From positions 163,168 through 227,167 of the forward strand of contig CAMWBY010000003.1 of NCBI GenBank assembly GCA_947172645.1: a stretch of DNA of 64,000 bases. The letters are read 5' to 3'. Of the stretch, positions 54,611 through 63,653 are shown in pieces (positions within the stretch are counted from its first letter, which is position 1; each line of letters begins with the position of its first letter). This stretch comes from an uncultured Lachnospiraceae bacterium (GTDB lineage: Bacteria > Bacillota > Clostridia > Lachnospirales > Lachnospiraceae). A model generated the notes under the pieces. The model was not told the DNA's origin, ran no database searches, and was given only the letters and a program-made list of their open reading frames with translations. Both the position numbers and the translations under genes were made by a program.

Positions 54611-56220
54611 GACTCTGCTCCATTCTCAAAGATAGGCTTCCGGTTTATTCCTGGATGGTCTTTGCACTGCCGTAAAAGAGCTTCCGGTATGTTGTCAATG
54701 ATATCAGACGCCATCATGGACGCTTCCGTCTTCTTTTGCGCCGCAATGTCCCCTGCCGTCCCATGCAGATACACGCCTGCCACCGCCGCCTCAAATTCAG
54801 GCATCCCCTGGGCAAGGAGCCCGGATATCATTCCGGCCAGCACATCTCCTGACCCCGCCGTCGCCATGCCGGAATTGCCTGTCGTATTGATATAACCATG
54901 TTGTTCCTCCGGGCACACTACTACGGTGCGGGCGTCTTTGCAGACTACGGTACAATGCAGCCGCTGTCCAAGCTCCGCCGGATATTCTGTCAGATGTTCT
55001 TTCGCTTGGGCTACGGTACATCCATACAACCTGGCAAATTCGCCCATATGGGGCGTCAGGATAACCGTCCTGTCCCTTGCCTGCCCGGATGCCAAACCTT
55101 CCTGTAAATCTTTGTCCTGTGACAGGATATTGAGTCCGTCCGCATCGATGACAAGGGGAAGGCCGCTCTCTAAAATACTGAACCTAAGAAGCCTGCGCGC
55201 ACGCTGCGCCGTGCCGATACCCGGGCCCACAAGAATCACGTCCGCCCACGTTTCCGCTTCCCTGAGCGCATCCATAAACCCCTGTTCCCCAAAACCAAGT
55301 ATGCCGTCTTCATCGCACAGCGTATCATTTCCGTAAGCAAGTATCATCGCCTCCGGGACATACTGCTGTACTGTGTCCTTGTTCTCTATGGAAGTGACCA
55401 CCTTCACCATGCCCGCACCCATGCGGAATGCGCTTTTTGCCGCAAGCATAGAAGCCCCTGCAATCGTACCGCTTCCCGCAATCACCAGTACTTTCCCGAA
55501 AGTACCCTTGTTGCCGTCCGGTCTGCGTCTTGGCAAAAGCACGCTGTCTGTCCCGGTATGCGTATACCAATAAGGCTCCGTACCCTGGAAACTGTGCATA
55601 TCGATTCCCATCCGCCTGCACACAAGCCTGCCCGTATATGATGCGCCCGGATACAGCATATGCCCTACTTTATAAAAACCGTAAGTCACCGTCAAATCTG
55701 CCTGGACGGCGCATCCCATCACTTCACCCGTATCCGCCTGGATGCCGGAAGGAATATCCACGCTGCATTTATATGCGGCGCTGTCGTTCATCCACTCTAT
55801 CGCCGAGCGTTGTACACCCTCCACCTGTCTGGATAAACCGATTCCGAAAATCGCATCTATCACTATATCATATTCACCATCCTGTATTGTGCTAAAAATA
55901 TGCGCCCGGTATGCTCGCACAATATCCGCCTGCCTGGCTGTCTCAGGCGTGCATTTCCTCTCATCTCCAAGCAATACATAGGTGACATGATATCCTTCCA
56001 GCATAAGGAGCCGCCCGATGGCAAGGCCGTCTCCTCCGTTGTTGCCGCATCCGGCCACTACCATGACCTTACACGGTTTCCTTCCAAACGCGCGCTGTAA
56101 CTCTTCCACCGTTACAAGAGCCGCCCTCTCCATCAGCACAAGGGCCGGGATACGGTACTCCTCAACCGTGTTGGTATCATATCGCTTCATCTGCGAAGCC
56201 GTCACAAGATATTCTTTCAT
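54607..56220 (-). CDS. nnr: Bifunctional NAD(P)H-hydrate epimerase and ADP-dependent dehydratase
   Basis: About 537 residues with two fused enzymes that repair hydrated NADH and NADPH. The N-terminal YjeF epimerase has MVVAGCGNNGGDGLAIGRLL and IVDIAIFGIGL-like VIDAIFGIGLSRQVEGV, with SVDIPSGIQADTGEVMG. The C-terminal dehydratase has GKVLVIAGSGTIAGASMLAA, VLTPHMGEFARLYG and NSGMATAGSGDVLAGMISGL. ATG 56220 has GGAG six bases upstream; ATG 56232 is possible. Coupled to alr through a four-base overlap. Confidence 0.95.
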   Translation of the reverse strand: MKEYLVTASQMKRYDTNTVEEYRIPALVLMERAALVTVEELQRAFGRKPCKVMVVAGCGNNGGDGLAIGRLLMLEGYHVTYVLLGDERKCTPETARQADIVRAYRAHIFSTIQDGEYDIVIDAIFGIGLSRQVEGVQRSAIEWMNDSAAYKCSVDIPSGIQADTGEVMGCAVQADLTVTYGFYKVGHMLYPGASYTGRLVCRRMGIDMHSFQGTEPYWYTHTGTDSVLLPRRRPDGNKGTFGKVLVIAGSGTIAGASMLAAKSAFRMGAGMVKVVTSIENKDTVQQYVPEAMILAYGNDTLCDEDGILGFGEQGFMDALREAETWADVILVGPGIGTAQRARRLLRFSILESGLPLVIDADGLNILSQDKDLQEGLASGQARDRTVILTPHMGEFARLYGCTVAQAKEHLTEYPAELGQRLHCTVVCKDARTVVVCPEEQHGYINTTGNSGMATAGSGDVLAGMISGLLAQGMPEFEAAVAGVYLHGTAGDIAAQKKTEASMMASDIIDNIPEALLRQCKDHPGINRKPIFENGAES

Positions 56221-56268
56221 ATCAGTCTCCATGAGGGATTTCCTATAGCATAAAGAAGCGTCAAAACC

Positions 56269-56994
56269 TTACGATTTCAACGCATTCCCACTCTCTTCCT
56301 TCTGCTCTGTGTTCCTGTCACTGCCCGGTTGCTGCTGTTCTGGTTCTTCCGTCTTATCTTTTTCCGTGTCCTTACCCTTCTGGTATTTCTCTTCCGGATT
56401 GTATTTCATGTCAAATATTTCGAGCACATCCGCCCCAAAAATGTCATGCATATAAGAATAAAGCTGATGGTTCATCGCTTCCTTCTCCTGCTTGCGGATA
56501 ACCTTCTTCTTTAATTCTCTCCTGATTGTGCCAATCCATTCTTCGATTTCTTCTAATTCTTCCGTATTCTTCTGCATCCTGCGGTAGCATACGTCCATGG
56601 TGGCTACCATCAGCCGGTTATTGGCCTGGCTAATCTGCCTGGGCAGCTCTGTCAGCTCATCTTCACATGCCTCAATCTTCTCATTACATTCATTGACAAG
56701 CTTCCTGTGCCCTTCCATGGTCTTTTCCAGTTTCTTGGACGGGCTCTTCTCCATCTCGTCTGCCAGGACCACAATCTCGTCCATAGTCTTCTTCTTAAGC
56801 TTCTTGCATTCCTTGCTCTCCTCGTTGGCTTTAGCCTGCCGCTTAATCAGCTTATTCAGCTCCTCCTCCAGACGTTTAATCTCCGGAGTCGCCCCCTTTT
56901 GCGTAAATAGCTTATGCCACTTATTGTCCAGCGTAAGAATCGGAACTTTCTTACCGACAAGCGCCGGCTGAAATACTTCGTCTGTCCTTGCCAT
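56269..56994 (-). CDS. Coiled-coil protein of unknown function
   Basis: About 241 residues. After a short N-terminal segment (DEVFQPALVGKKVPILTLDN) the rest is long charged helices with heptad-like spacing (IKRLEEELNKLIKRQAKANE; KKTMDEIVVLADEMEKSPSK; KNTEELEEIEEWIGTIRREL), and a hydrophilic, Gln/Glu-rich tail. No enzyme motif, signal or membrane segment. ATG 56994 has AAGGG eight bases upstream. It lies between nnr and rex, both cofactor-related genes, but a functional tie is only positional. Confidence 0.8.
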   Translation of the reverse strand: MARTDEVFQPALVGKKVPILTLDNKWHKLFTQKGATPEIKRLEEELNKLIKRQAKANEESKECKKLKKKTMDEIVVLADEMEKSPSKKLEKTMEGHRKLVNECNEKIEACEDELTELPRQISQANNRLMVATMDVCYRRMQKNTEELEEIEEWIGTIRRELKKKVIRKQEKEAMNHQLYSYMHDIFGADVLEIFDMKYNPEEKYQKGKDTEKDKTEEPEQQQPGSDRNTEQKEESGNALKS

Positions 56995-57102
56995 CGCTGC
57001 CACCCTTCTTCATTATGCCATAAAACGCCGTTCTATAAACGACGCCCGCCACACTCCCATATGGCAGGATACTCCGTTACTTACAGCGGGCCTGTCGGCC
57101 GC

Positions 57103-57741
57103 CTATGCCTGCCCGCTGTGGGAGGCCAGGTTATAGGACAGCTTCATAAGGCTGTCTGACAGGTGCACATTCTCCACCTGAATATCGTCCGGCACATGTA
57201 AATCCACATGGGCAAAATTCCAAAAACCCTTAATCCCATAAGACACAAGCTGCTCCGCCACTTCCACGGCGCCGTTCTTCGGTATTGTCAGCACCGCGAT
57301 ATCAATATTATTGTCCCGCACAAACCGCTCCATCTCCTGCATGGGACGAACCGTAAGGCCGCGTATCCGTATACCGTGAAGCTGTCTGTCCTGGTCGAAA
57401 ATCCCTCTGAATATGAAACCTCTGCGCTCGAAATTCATATAATTCACAAGCGCCTGTCCCAAATGCCCCGCCCCTACGATAATTAGATTATGTTCTTTAT
57501 GAAGCCCAAGAATTTTACCGATTTCATCATAGAGATAACCTACATTATACCCGTATCCTTGTTGGCCAAAGCCTCCGAAATTATTCAAATCCTGTCTAAT
57601 CTGCGATGCGGTGACCCGCATAATATCACTCAATTCCTGTGAAGAAACTCTCTCAATCCCCTCGTCCTTCAATTCACCGAGATATCTGAAATACCTGGGT
57701 AAACGGCTCACAACAGCCTGCGAAATTTCCTTTTCTTCCAT
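57103..57741 (-). CDS. rex: Redox-sensing transcriptional repressor Rex
   Basis: 212 residues. The N-terminal winged helix (VVSRLPRYFRYLGELKDEGI, DIMRVTASQIRQDLNNFGGF) precedes a Rossmann domain with NLIIVGAGHLGQALVNYMNF, the NADH-sensing site. The C-terminal helix is domain-swapped in known structures. Rex releases DNA when NADH rises and controls fermentation genes. The promoter carries a plausible Rex box (57784-57801), indicating autoregulation. Divergent from the ABC-F gene, an arrangement kept in many Firmicutes. Confidence 0.97.
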   Translation of the reverse strand: MEEKEISQAVVSRLPRYFRYLGELKDEGIERVSSQELSDIMRVTASQIRQDLNNFGGFGQQGYGYNVGYLYDEIGKILGLHKEHNLIIVGAGHLGQALVNYMNFERRGFIFRGIFDQDRQLHGIRIRGLTVRPMQEMERFVRDNNIDIAVLTIPKNGAVEVAEQLVSYGIKGFWNFAHVDLHVPDDIQVENVHLSDSLMKLSYNLASHSGQA

Positions 57742-57772
57742 CTCGCCCGCACCCCCTGTATTTAATAAGATA

Positions 57773-57801
57773 AGTATACAACTGTGTTAAAAAACTGTCA
57801 A
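57773..57801 (-). promoter_or_regulatory. Promoter of rex
   Basis: Minus-strand perfect TTGACA (57796-57801) and TATACT (57773-57778), 17-base spacing. Confidence 0.85.
57784..57801. promoter_or_regulatory. Candidate Rex operator
   Basis: Read on the minus strand, TTGACAG-N4-TTAACAC matches 10 of 14 positions of the Rex consensus TTGTTAA-N4-TTAACAA; the right half is the better one. It overlaps the -35 box and spacer of the rex promoter. Confidence 0.55.
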
Positions 57802-57824
57802 ACATAACTATTTGGCCAATAACG

Positions 57825-57853
57825 TTGACAGCCGCGCATTCTGCCTGTAAACT
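57825..57853 (+). promoter_or_regulatory. Promoter of the ABC-F gene
   Basis: TTGACA (57825-57830) and TAAACT (57848-57853), 17-base spacing, about 40 bases before the ATG. Confidence 0.8.
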
Positions 57854-57894
57854 GAGTATATTTGGAAGAAAACACTAGAGAGGCATGAACTGAT

Positions 57895-59868
57895 ATGATA
57901 CTTTCCGTAAGCAACATAGGCAAATCATTCAATGAAATCCCAATCCTTAAGAATGTTTCTTTTCATATTGAGGATTATGATAAGGCCGCTATTGTCGGCA
58001 TCAACGGCGCAGGCAAAACTACGCTGCTGCGTATTATTATGGGTGAACTGCCCGCCGACGAGGGCATGGTGACCGTCTCCCACGACAAGACAATAGGATA
58101 TCTCTCACAGCACGAGGCAGTGTCCGGGGAAAACACAATTTATGATGAGCTCCTCAGTGTAAAACAGGACATCATTGACTTGGAGCAGAAAATGCGTTCT
58201 GTCGAAATCCAGATGAACTCTGCTTCTGAGGATACATTAAAACGCCTGATGGATACTTATGCCGGCCTGACCCATGCTTTTGAATCTGCAAACGGCTACG
58301 CCTATAAGAGTGAAGTGACAGGCGTACTGAAAGGGCTTGGTTTTGCACAAGAAGAATTCGGACGCTCCATCGCCACCCTCTCCGGAGGACAGAAAACCCG
58401 TGTAGCGCTTGGCAAACTGCTTCTGCTTGCGCCTAGCCTGATTATCCTGGACGAGCCGACGAACCACTTGGATATGTCTTCCATCACATGGCTTGAGACA
58501 TATCTTCTCAACTATAAAGGCGCCGTGATTATCGTGTCCCACGACCGCTATTTCCTGGATAAAATTGCCAACAAAATCATCGAAATCGACAATACAAAAT
58601 CCACTGTTTTTACAGGCAACTACACCGCTTATGCCGCCAAGAAAGAAATACTGCGCACGGCGGAGTACAACGCCTATATGAAACAGCAGCAGGAAATCAA
58701 ACATCAGGAAGAAGTGATTGAGAAACTGAAATCCTTCAACCGGGAGAAATCCATACGCCGCGCCGAGAGCCGCGAGAAAATGCTGAGTAAAATGGATGTG
58801 CTGGATAAGCCAACCCAAGTCCGCTCCGATATGCACCTGAAACTGGAACCGAAATACGAAAGCGGAAACGATGTGCTCCATGTAGAGGAATTGTCTAAAT
58901 CTTTCGGTCCCCTTAAGCTGTTCGAACATCTGGGGTTTGACATCAAGAAGGGGGAACATGTGGCAATCATCGGCGACAACGGCACAGGAAAAACCACTAT
59001 CCTGAAAATCATCAATGCCCTTGTGCCGCCCGACACCGGAGAAATCCGTCTGGGAACCAATGTGGCGGTGGGTTACTATGACCAGGAACATCATGTACTG
59101 CATATGGATAAGACGCTTTTTGAAGAAATATCCGACGATTACCCGACATTAACTAACACAGAAATCCGCAATACCCTGGCTGCGTTTCTTTTCACAGGGG
59201 AAGACGTGTTCAAACAAGTGAAAGCGTTAAGCGGCGGGGAACGCGGACGCGTCTCCCTGGCCAAGCTGATGCTGTCGGAGGCCAATTTCTTAATTCTGGA
59301 CGAGCCGACAAACCATCTGGATATCATGTCCAAGGAAATCCTGGAAGGCGCCCTGAATGCCTACACGGGAACCGTGCTCTACGTGTCACATGACCGTTAT
59401 TTTATCAACAAAACGGCCACAAGGATTCTGGACCTAAACCGCCGGACGCTTACAAGCTATCTGGGCAACTATGAATATTATTTGGAAAAAAAAGACGAAC
59501 AGCTCGCCCTGCTAGACGCCGCCAGACAAAACGAAGACATAAGTATGCCCCACAGGAACAGCCTTTCGCCATCCGGCCAAACTGGGGTTTCCGGCAACAA
59601 TCAAAACACCCCTGCGGCAGACAGCAGGCAGGAATGGCTTGCCCGTAAGGAACAGCAGGCAGCCCAACGCAAAAAGGAAAACGATATCAAAAAATGCGAG
59701 GAACAGATAGAACGTCTGGAAACCCGCAACGCACAAATCGATGACCTGATGGCTTCCCCTGACGTCTGCACCGATGTGGCAAAACTACAGGAACTGAACA
59801 AAGAACTGGAAAATAACAACAGCCGGTTGGCTGATTTATATGAAAAATGGGAACTGCTCTCCGAATGA
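57895..59868 (+). CDS. ABC-F family ATPase, YdiF-like
   Basis: 657 residues with two ATPase domains and no membrane segment. First: Walker A IVGINGAGKTTLL, signature LSGGQKTRVALGKLL, Walker B LIILDEPTNHLDM. Second: IIGDNGTGKTTILKI, LSGGERGRVSLAKLM, LILDEPTNHLDI. A linker helix pair (QEEVIEKLKSFNREKSIRRA) separates them, and a C-terminal coiled coil follows (KKCEEQIERLETRNAQIDDL). ABC-F proteins act on ribosomes, in translation or antibiotic resistance; this one resembles the housekeeping YdiF group by its C-terminal coil and its place beside rex. A resistance role is not indicated. Confidence 0.93.
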   Translation: MILSVSNIGKSFNEIPILKNVSFHIEDYDKAAIVGINGAGKTTLLRIIMGELPADEGMVTVSHDKTIGYLSQHEAVSGENTIYDELLSVKQDIIDLEQKMRSVEIQMNSASEDTLKRLMDTYAGLTHAFESANGYAYKSEVTGVLKGLGFAQEEFGRSIATLSGGQKTRVALGKLLLLAPSLIILDEPTNHLDMSSITWLETYLLNYKGAVIIVSHDRYFLDKIANKIIEIDNTKSTVFTGNYTAYAAKKEILRTAEYNAYMKQQQEIKHQEEVIEKLKSFNREKSIRRAESREKMLSKMDVLDKPTQVRSDMHLKLEPKYESGNDVLHVEELSKSFGPLKLFEHLGFDIKKGEHVAIIGDNGTGKTTILKIINALVPPDTGEIRLGTNVAVGYYDQEHHVLHMDKTLFEEISDDYPTLTNTEIRNTLAAFLFTGEDVFKQVKALSGGERGRVSLAKLMLSEANFLILDEPTNHLDIMSKEILEGALNAYTGTVLYVSHDRYFINKTATRILDLNRRTLTSYLGNYEYYLEKKDEQLALLDAARQNEDISMPHRNSLSPSGQTGVSGNNQNTPAADSRQEWLARKEQQAAQRKKENDIKKCEEQIERLETRNAQIDDLMASPDVCTDVAKLQELNKELENNNSRLADLYEKWELLSE

Positions 59869-59882
59869 GGGCCGTTCCCAAA

Positions 59883-59925
59883 CGAGCTATGCTCTAAAAA
59901 GCTTTTAGCTATGCTCGGTTTTTTT
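59883..59925 (+). terminator. Terminator of the ABC-F gene, overlapping the icd stop
   Basis: CGAGC (59883-59887) pairs with GCTCG (59913-59917), with an inner stem CTAAAA/TTTTAG, followed by seven T on the plus strand. The icd stop codon (59909-59911) lies inside the hairpin. Confidence 0.8.
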
Positions 59926-61123
59926 CAAAGGTGTCCCGGATAGCTTTGATAAAATCTTCGCTATTCAGTACCGTTACATCCTGTAAAGAAGTAATTAACG
60001 CCAAATCTTTCGTCATCTTCCCTTCTTCAATCGTCTGCACGGTCGCTTTCTCTAACTTATCTGCAAACTCCATTAGCTCCCGGATGCCATCTAGCTCTCC
60101 GCGCTTCCTCAGTGCGCCTGTCCAGGCGAAGATTGTTGCCACGGAGTTGGTAGAAGTTTCTTCTCCTTGCAAGTGTTTATAATAATGCCGCTGTACGGTC
60201 CCATGGGCCGCCTCATATTCATAGACGCCGCTGGGGGATACCAACACGGAAGTCATCATGGCGAGGGAACCAAACGCTGAAGACACCATATCGCTCATCA
60301 CGTCGCCGTCATAGTTCTTACATGCCCAGATAAAACCGCCCTTCGCTTTCATAACGCGTGCCACCGCATCGTCAATCAGCGTATAGAAATATTCAATGCC
60401 TGCCGCCTCGAAGCTGTCTTTATATTCCGCGTCATAGATTTCCTGGAAAATATCTTTAAAATTATGGTCATATTTCTTGGAAATCGTATCCTTCGTGGCA
60501 AACCACAAATCCTGCTTCGTATCCAACGCGAAATTGAAACATGCCTTCGCGAAACTCCTGATGGATTCGTCCGTATTGTGAATACCCTGCAAAATACCGG
60601 AACCCGTAAAATTATGTATGGTCTCCCGAATCTCCGTGCCATCCTGGGCGGTGAACACTAATTCCGCCTTGCCAGGCCCGGGTACTTTGATTTCCGTATT
60701 CTTGTAAACGTCCCCATAGGCATGACGCGCCAGAGTAATCGGCTTCTCCCAGTTTCTTACGCACGGCTCAATCCCTTTCACAACAATCGGCGCGCGAAAC
60801 ACCGTACCGTCCAGCGCCGCACGGATTGTTCCGTTGGGGCTCTTCCACATCTCCTTCAAATGATACTCCGTCATGCGGGCCGCGTTGGGGGTTATCGTCG
60901 CGCACTTGACTGCCACCCCGTATTTCTTCGTCGCCTCGGCGGAATCTAAAGTAACCTGGTCATTTGTATCATTGCGGTGCTCCAAGCCTAAATCATAATA
61001 CTCTGTCTTCAAATCAACATAAGGAAGCAACAGCTCATCCTTAATCATCTTCCAGAGAATACGCGTCATCTCATCCCCGTCCATCTCCACAAGGGGAGTC
61101 GTCATTTTAATCTTGTCTGTCAT
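59909..61123 (-). CDS. icd: NADP-dependent isocitrate dehydrogenase
   Basis: 404 residues of the eukaryote-like homodimeric type. [20 protein letters not shown] at the start, the substrate motif [36 protein letters not shown] near 275, and [13 protein letters not shown], whose R-H pair selects NADP. It oxidises isocitrate to 2-oxoglutarate, mainly for glutamate. It sits 24 bases downstream of a GntR regulator and after the citrate synthase candidate, so the three form one unit. Aconitase is not in the window. Confidence 0.96.
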   Translation of the reverse strand: MTDKIKMTTPLVEMDGDEMTRILWKMIKDELLLPYVDLKTEYYDLGLEHRNDTNDQVTLDSAEATKKYGVAVKCATITPNAARMTEYHLKEMWKSPNGTIRAALDGTVFRAPIVVKGIEPCVRNWEKPITLARHAYGDVYKNTEIKVPGPGKAELVFTAQDGTEIRETIHNFTGSGILQGIHNTDESIRSFAKACFNFALDTKQDLWFATKDTISKKYDHNFKDIFQEIYDAEYKDSFEAAGIEYFYTLIDDAVARVMKAKGGFIWACKNYDGDVMSDMVSSAFGSLAMMTSVLVSPSGVYEYEAAHGTVQRHYYKHLQGEETSTNSVATIFAWTGALRKRGELDGIRELMEFADKLEKATVQTIEEGKMTKDLALITSLQDVTVLNSEDFIKAIRDTFEKNRA

Positions 61124-61147
61124 CTTTTTCTTCCTTTCTACGCCGCT

Positions 61148-61849
61148 TTATTGCGTCAACCCGTCCTCACCGTATATCTCATACAGTCCGTTCTTTACCA
61201 TATTATCATAGGCATTGAGCATATGTCTATTGGCTAACTGCTCCGCCTGGCCGGCGTCCCCTGCCTTAATTGCCTCCATAATCTGCCTATGCTCATCGTT
61301 GGAAGCAAGCCCTCTCGTGTTGGTCGAAAGGGTCTTCTGCCTGACACGGAGCACGTACTGGTGATAATCTTTTAACGTATGCTCCAACATCTTGGAATCA
61401 CATGCTTCATAGAGGATGTCATGGAAACGGTTGTCCAGTTCCGCCATCTGGTCCATATGTCCTTTCGAAGCATGAAATTCCGCCAGATAGATATTTTCCT
61501 CCATCTCCTCCATCTGCTCTTTCGTAATCTTCTCTGTGGCCAATCTGGCGCAAAGCCCTTCTAAGAGGGAACGTATCATGTAGATATCCTTCACGTCTTT
61601 CGCCGTAATCCCTGTGACGTAGGCTCCCTTGTTGGGTACAATCTGTATCAGCCCTTCCAGTTCCAACTGTCTGAAAGCTTCCCTGACCGGCGTTCGGCTG
61701 ACGCCAAGCTCCTCTCCAATCGCCACTTCCTTCAGTTCTTCATGTTCCTTATACTTACCGCTCAGGATATCCTCCCGCAGTTTCTGGAACACGCGCCCCC
61801 GCAGGGAGTACTTGTCGTTCACCTCGTTTTTTAAATCATAGTTAGCCAT
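61148..61849 (-). CDS. GntR-family regulator, FCD (FadR-like) subfamily
   Basis: About 233 residues. The winged helix is ELKEVAIGEELGVSRTPVRE followed by AFRQLELEGLIQIVPNKGAY. The C-terminal FCD domain has the metal/acid-binding pattern with D and H in ELDNRFHDILYEAC, and further His in NDEHRQIMEAI and ANRHMLNAYDNM. FCD regulators often bind organic acids; citrate or isocitrate would fit the operon. ATG 61849 is preferred by homology although the ribosome site (AAGAAG) is weak. The likely operator is the palindrome at 63427-63450 ahead of the first gene. Confidence 0.9.
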   Translation of the reverse strand: MANYDLKNEVNDKYSLRGRVFQKLREDILSGKYKEHEELKEVAIGEELGVSRTPVREAFRQLELEGLIQIVPNKGAYVTGITAKDVKDIYMIRSLLEGLCARLATEKITKEQMEEMEENIYLAEFHASKGHMDQMAELDNRFHDILYEACDSKMLEHTLKDYHQYVLRVRQKTLSTNTRGLASNDEHRQIMEAIKAGDAGQAEQLANRHMLNAYDNMVKNGLYEIYGEDGLTQ

Positions 61850-61954
61850 TTTACTTCTTATTTTTACTCCTTTTTGACATATTTTCTTCATCTTATAAAA
61901 CCGCATCATCCTTCGACGCCGACACCGCAGGCCATGCCCGCACAAGAGCGGTAT

Positions 61955-63379
61955 TTACTCACACCCAGAACCCGGAACCGGAAGCCCTAATTCCTCGCAA
62001 GTCGTCTGAATCCGTGCGGTCAATTCCTCGTCCGTCAGCACGGTCACGCGCCCCGCCGCATATTCTTCATCTACCCACACTTTCAAGGCACGCACCAAAT
62101 CGCAGTTTTTATCCAGATGGTCCTCTTCTTTCAATCGGTAGTACGTATTAATCCAGTGGGCGATGCCCGCCAGGCCCGATGTATTGGATACGGCGCAAAG
62201 CACCGGTCTGTTCAGGAATTTCTCGGTATCAAATATATTGTAGATTTCTTCATTCTTAAGCAGGCCATCCGCATGGATGCCCGCCCGGGTCACGTTAAAG
62301 TTTTTACCAACGAAGGGAGTACGGGGCGGAATCTGATAGCCGATTTCCTTCTCGTAGTATTCTGCAAGTTCGGTAATCACCGTGGTATCCATGCCGTTTA
62401 AGTCGCCCCGCAGCTGTGCGTATTCAAACACCATCGCTTCAAGAGGCGTATTTCCGGTTCTCTCCCCGATTCCAAACAGGGAAGTGTTGATGCCGGAACA
62501 GCCATACAGCCATGCCGTAGTAGAGTTGGATACTGCCTTGTAGAAATCATTATGCCCATGCCATTCAATCAGGCCGTGGGGCACGCCTGCATGGGTATGT
62601 ATCGCATAGATAATGCCTTGTACGCTTCTGGGAATAACCGCGCCAGGATAATTGACGCCGTATCCCATCGTATCACATGCCCGCACTTTAATGGGAATCC
62701 GGTATTCCTCCATAAGCTTCATCAGCTCCATACAAAAAGGCACCACATAGCCATAAATGTCCGCCCGCGTAATATCCTCCAAATGGCATCTGGGACTGAT
62801 ACCTTCTTCCAGGCAGTCACGGATGACACTCAGATAATGCTCCATAGCCTGTCTTCTCGTCATTTTCAGTTTCAGGAAAATATGGTAATCGGAACAGCTT
62901 ACCAGAATGCCGGTCTCCTTCATGCCAATTTCTTTGACCAGCTTAAAGTCATCCTTACTGGCACGAATCCAACTCGTGACTTCCGGATAGCTGTACCCAC
63001 GCTCCATACATTTATATACTGCATCCCGGTCCTTCTTGCTGTACAAGAAGAACTCACTGGCGCGTATCATACCGTTTGGTCCGCCCAACTTATGCAGATA
63101 ATCATAAATCGTGACAATCTGCTCTGTGGTGTAAGGCGCCCTGGACTGCTGGCCATCCCGAAACGTCGTATCTGTAATCCAGATATCTTTCGGCATATTA
63201 TGGGGCACTGTCCTGTCATTAAAAGGAATCTTCGGAATCTCGGAATAAGGGAACATATTCCGGAACACGTTGGGCTTCTTCACATCATCCAGAATATACA
63301 TATGCTCTTCTATTTCCAAGAGATTGTTGTGAGCGTTCATGCTTACCGGACGATAGGTAAAAGTTTTGTCATCATGCAT
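61955..63379 (-). CDS. Citrate (Re)-synthase candidate, isopropylmalate/homocitrate synthase family
   Basis: About 474 residues of the DRE-TIM metallolyase family. The metal/substrate strand reads ITDTTFRDGQQSRAPYT (about residues 70-86), and the metal His pair is in IEWHGHNDFYKAVSNS. GCSGINTSLFGIGERTGNTP and GIHADGLLKNEEIYNIFD follow. It is shorter than LeuA and has no regulatory LeuA dimer domain. The sequence resembles the anaerobic Re-citrate synthases (C. kluyveri type), and adjacency to icd makes citrate formation more likely than isopropylmalate or homocitrate. ATG 63379 has AGGAG ten bases upstream; GTG 63382 is possible. It leads the CS-gntR-icd unit. Confidence 0.75.
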   Translation of the reverse strand: MHDDKTFTYRPVSMNAHNNLLEIEEHMYILDDVKKPNVFRNMFPYSEIPKIPFNDRTVPHNMPKDIWITDTTFRDGQQSRAPYTTEQIVTIYDYLHKLGGPNGMIRASEFFLYSKKDRDAVYKCMERGYSYPEVTSWIRASKDDFKLVKEIGMKETGILVSCSDYHIFLKLKMTRRQAMEHYLSVIRDCLEEGISPRCHLEDITRADIYGYVVPFCMELMKLMEEYRIPIKVRACDTMGYGVNYPGAVIPRSVQGIIYAIHTHAGVPHGLIEWHGHNDFYKAVSNSTTAWLYGCSGINTSLFGIGERTGNTPLEAMVFEYAQLRGDLNGMDTTVITELAEYYEKEIGYQIPPRTPFVGKNFNVTRAGIHADGLLKNEEIYNIFDTEKFLNRPVLCAVSNTSGLAGIAHWINTYYRLKEEDHLDKNCDLVRALKVWVDEEYAAGRVTVLTDEELTARIQTTCEELGLPVPGSGCE

Positions 63380-63426
63380 CACTGCCACACTCCTTCCATG
63401 TCTGCGTAGACATTCATCTGCGCCAC

Positions 63427-63450
63427 GGTATAATTGTATACAATCATACC
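63427..63450. promoter_or_regulatory. Palindromic operator over the citrate synthase promoter
   Basis: Two 12-base arms, GGTATAATTGTA and TACAATCATACC, abut and are complementary at 11 of 12 positions. The 12-base core ATTGTATACAAT is perfect and contains the TNGTNNACNA-like pattern used by FadR/VanR-type GntR proteins. It covers the -10 box and the expected start site. Confidence 0.75.
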
Positions 63451-63461
63451 GCCTATGTCAA
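63433..63461 (-). promoter_or_regulatory. Promoter of the citrate synthase-gntR-icd unit
   Basis: Minus-strand perfect TTGACA (63456-63461) and TACAAT (63433-63438), 17-base spacing. Confidence 0.85.
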
Positions 63462-63590
63462 CCATAAAAAGCAATTGTAAACTTCCATACGCACGCCTAC
63501 ACAATCGAGTAGGGAAGAGCCATCTTCCCCTATTCGCCGCGCGTCCCGTGCGCCGCATCAGCGGCATATCTCATCTGCACGGGGCTGCGC

Positions 63591-63628
63591 ATAAAAAAGG
63601 CGTAAGCTATTTCTTAAACCTACGCCTT
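63591..63628 (-). terminator. Terminator of the small gene at 63654-63845
   Basis: On the minus strand AAGGCGTA and TACGCCTT (63597-63628) pair, followed by a T run. It starts about 25 bases past the stop codon. The 135 bases between here and the citrate synthase promoter hold no gene I can support. Confidence 0.85.
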
Positions 63629-63653
63629 ATTACTCCATAATGCTTTCCGACAA

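Noticed and set aside
57895..59868. Antibiotic-resistance ABC-F
   Set aside because: Location beside rex, the C-terminal coil and the ordinary promoter fit the housekeeping YdiF-like group; no resistance context is present.
63379..63567. Short minus-strand frame upstream of the citrate synthase gene
   Set aside because: It crosses the promoter and palindrome, has no ribosome site and no recognisable protein pattern.
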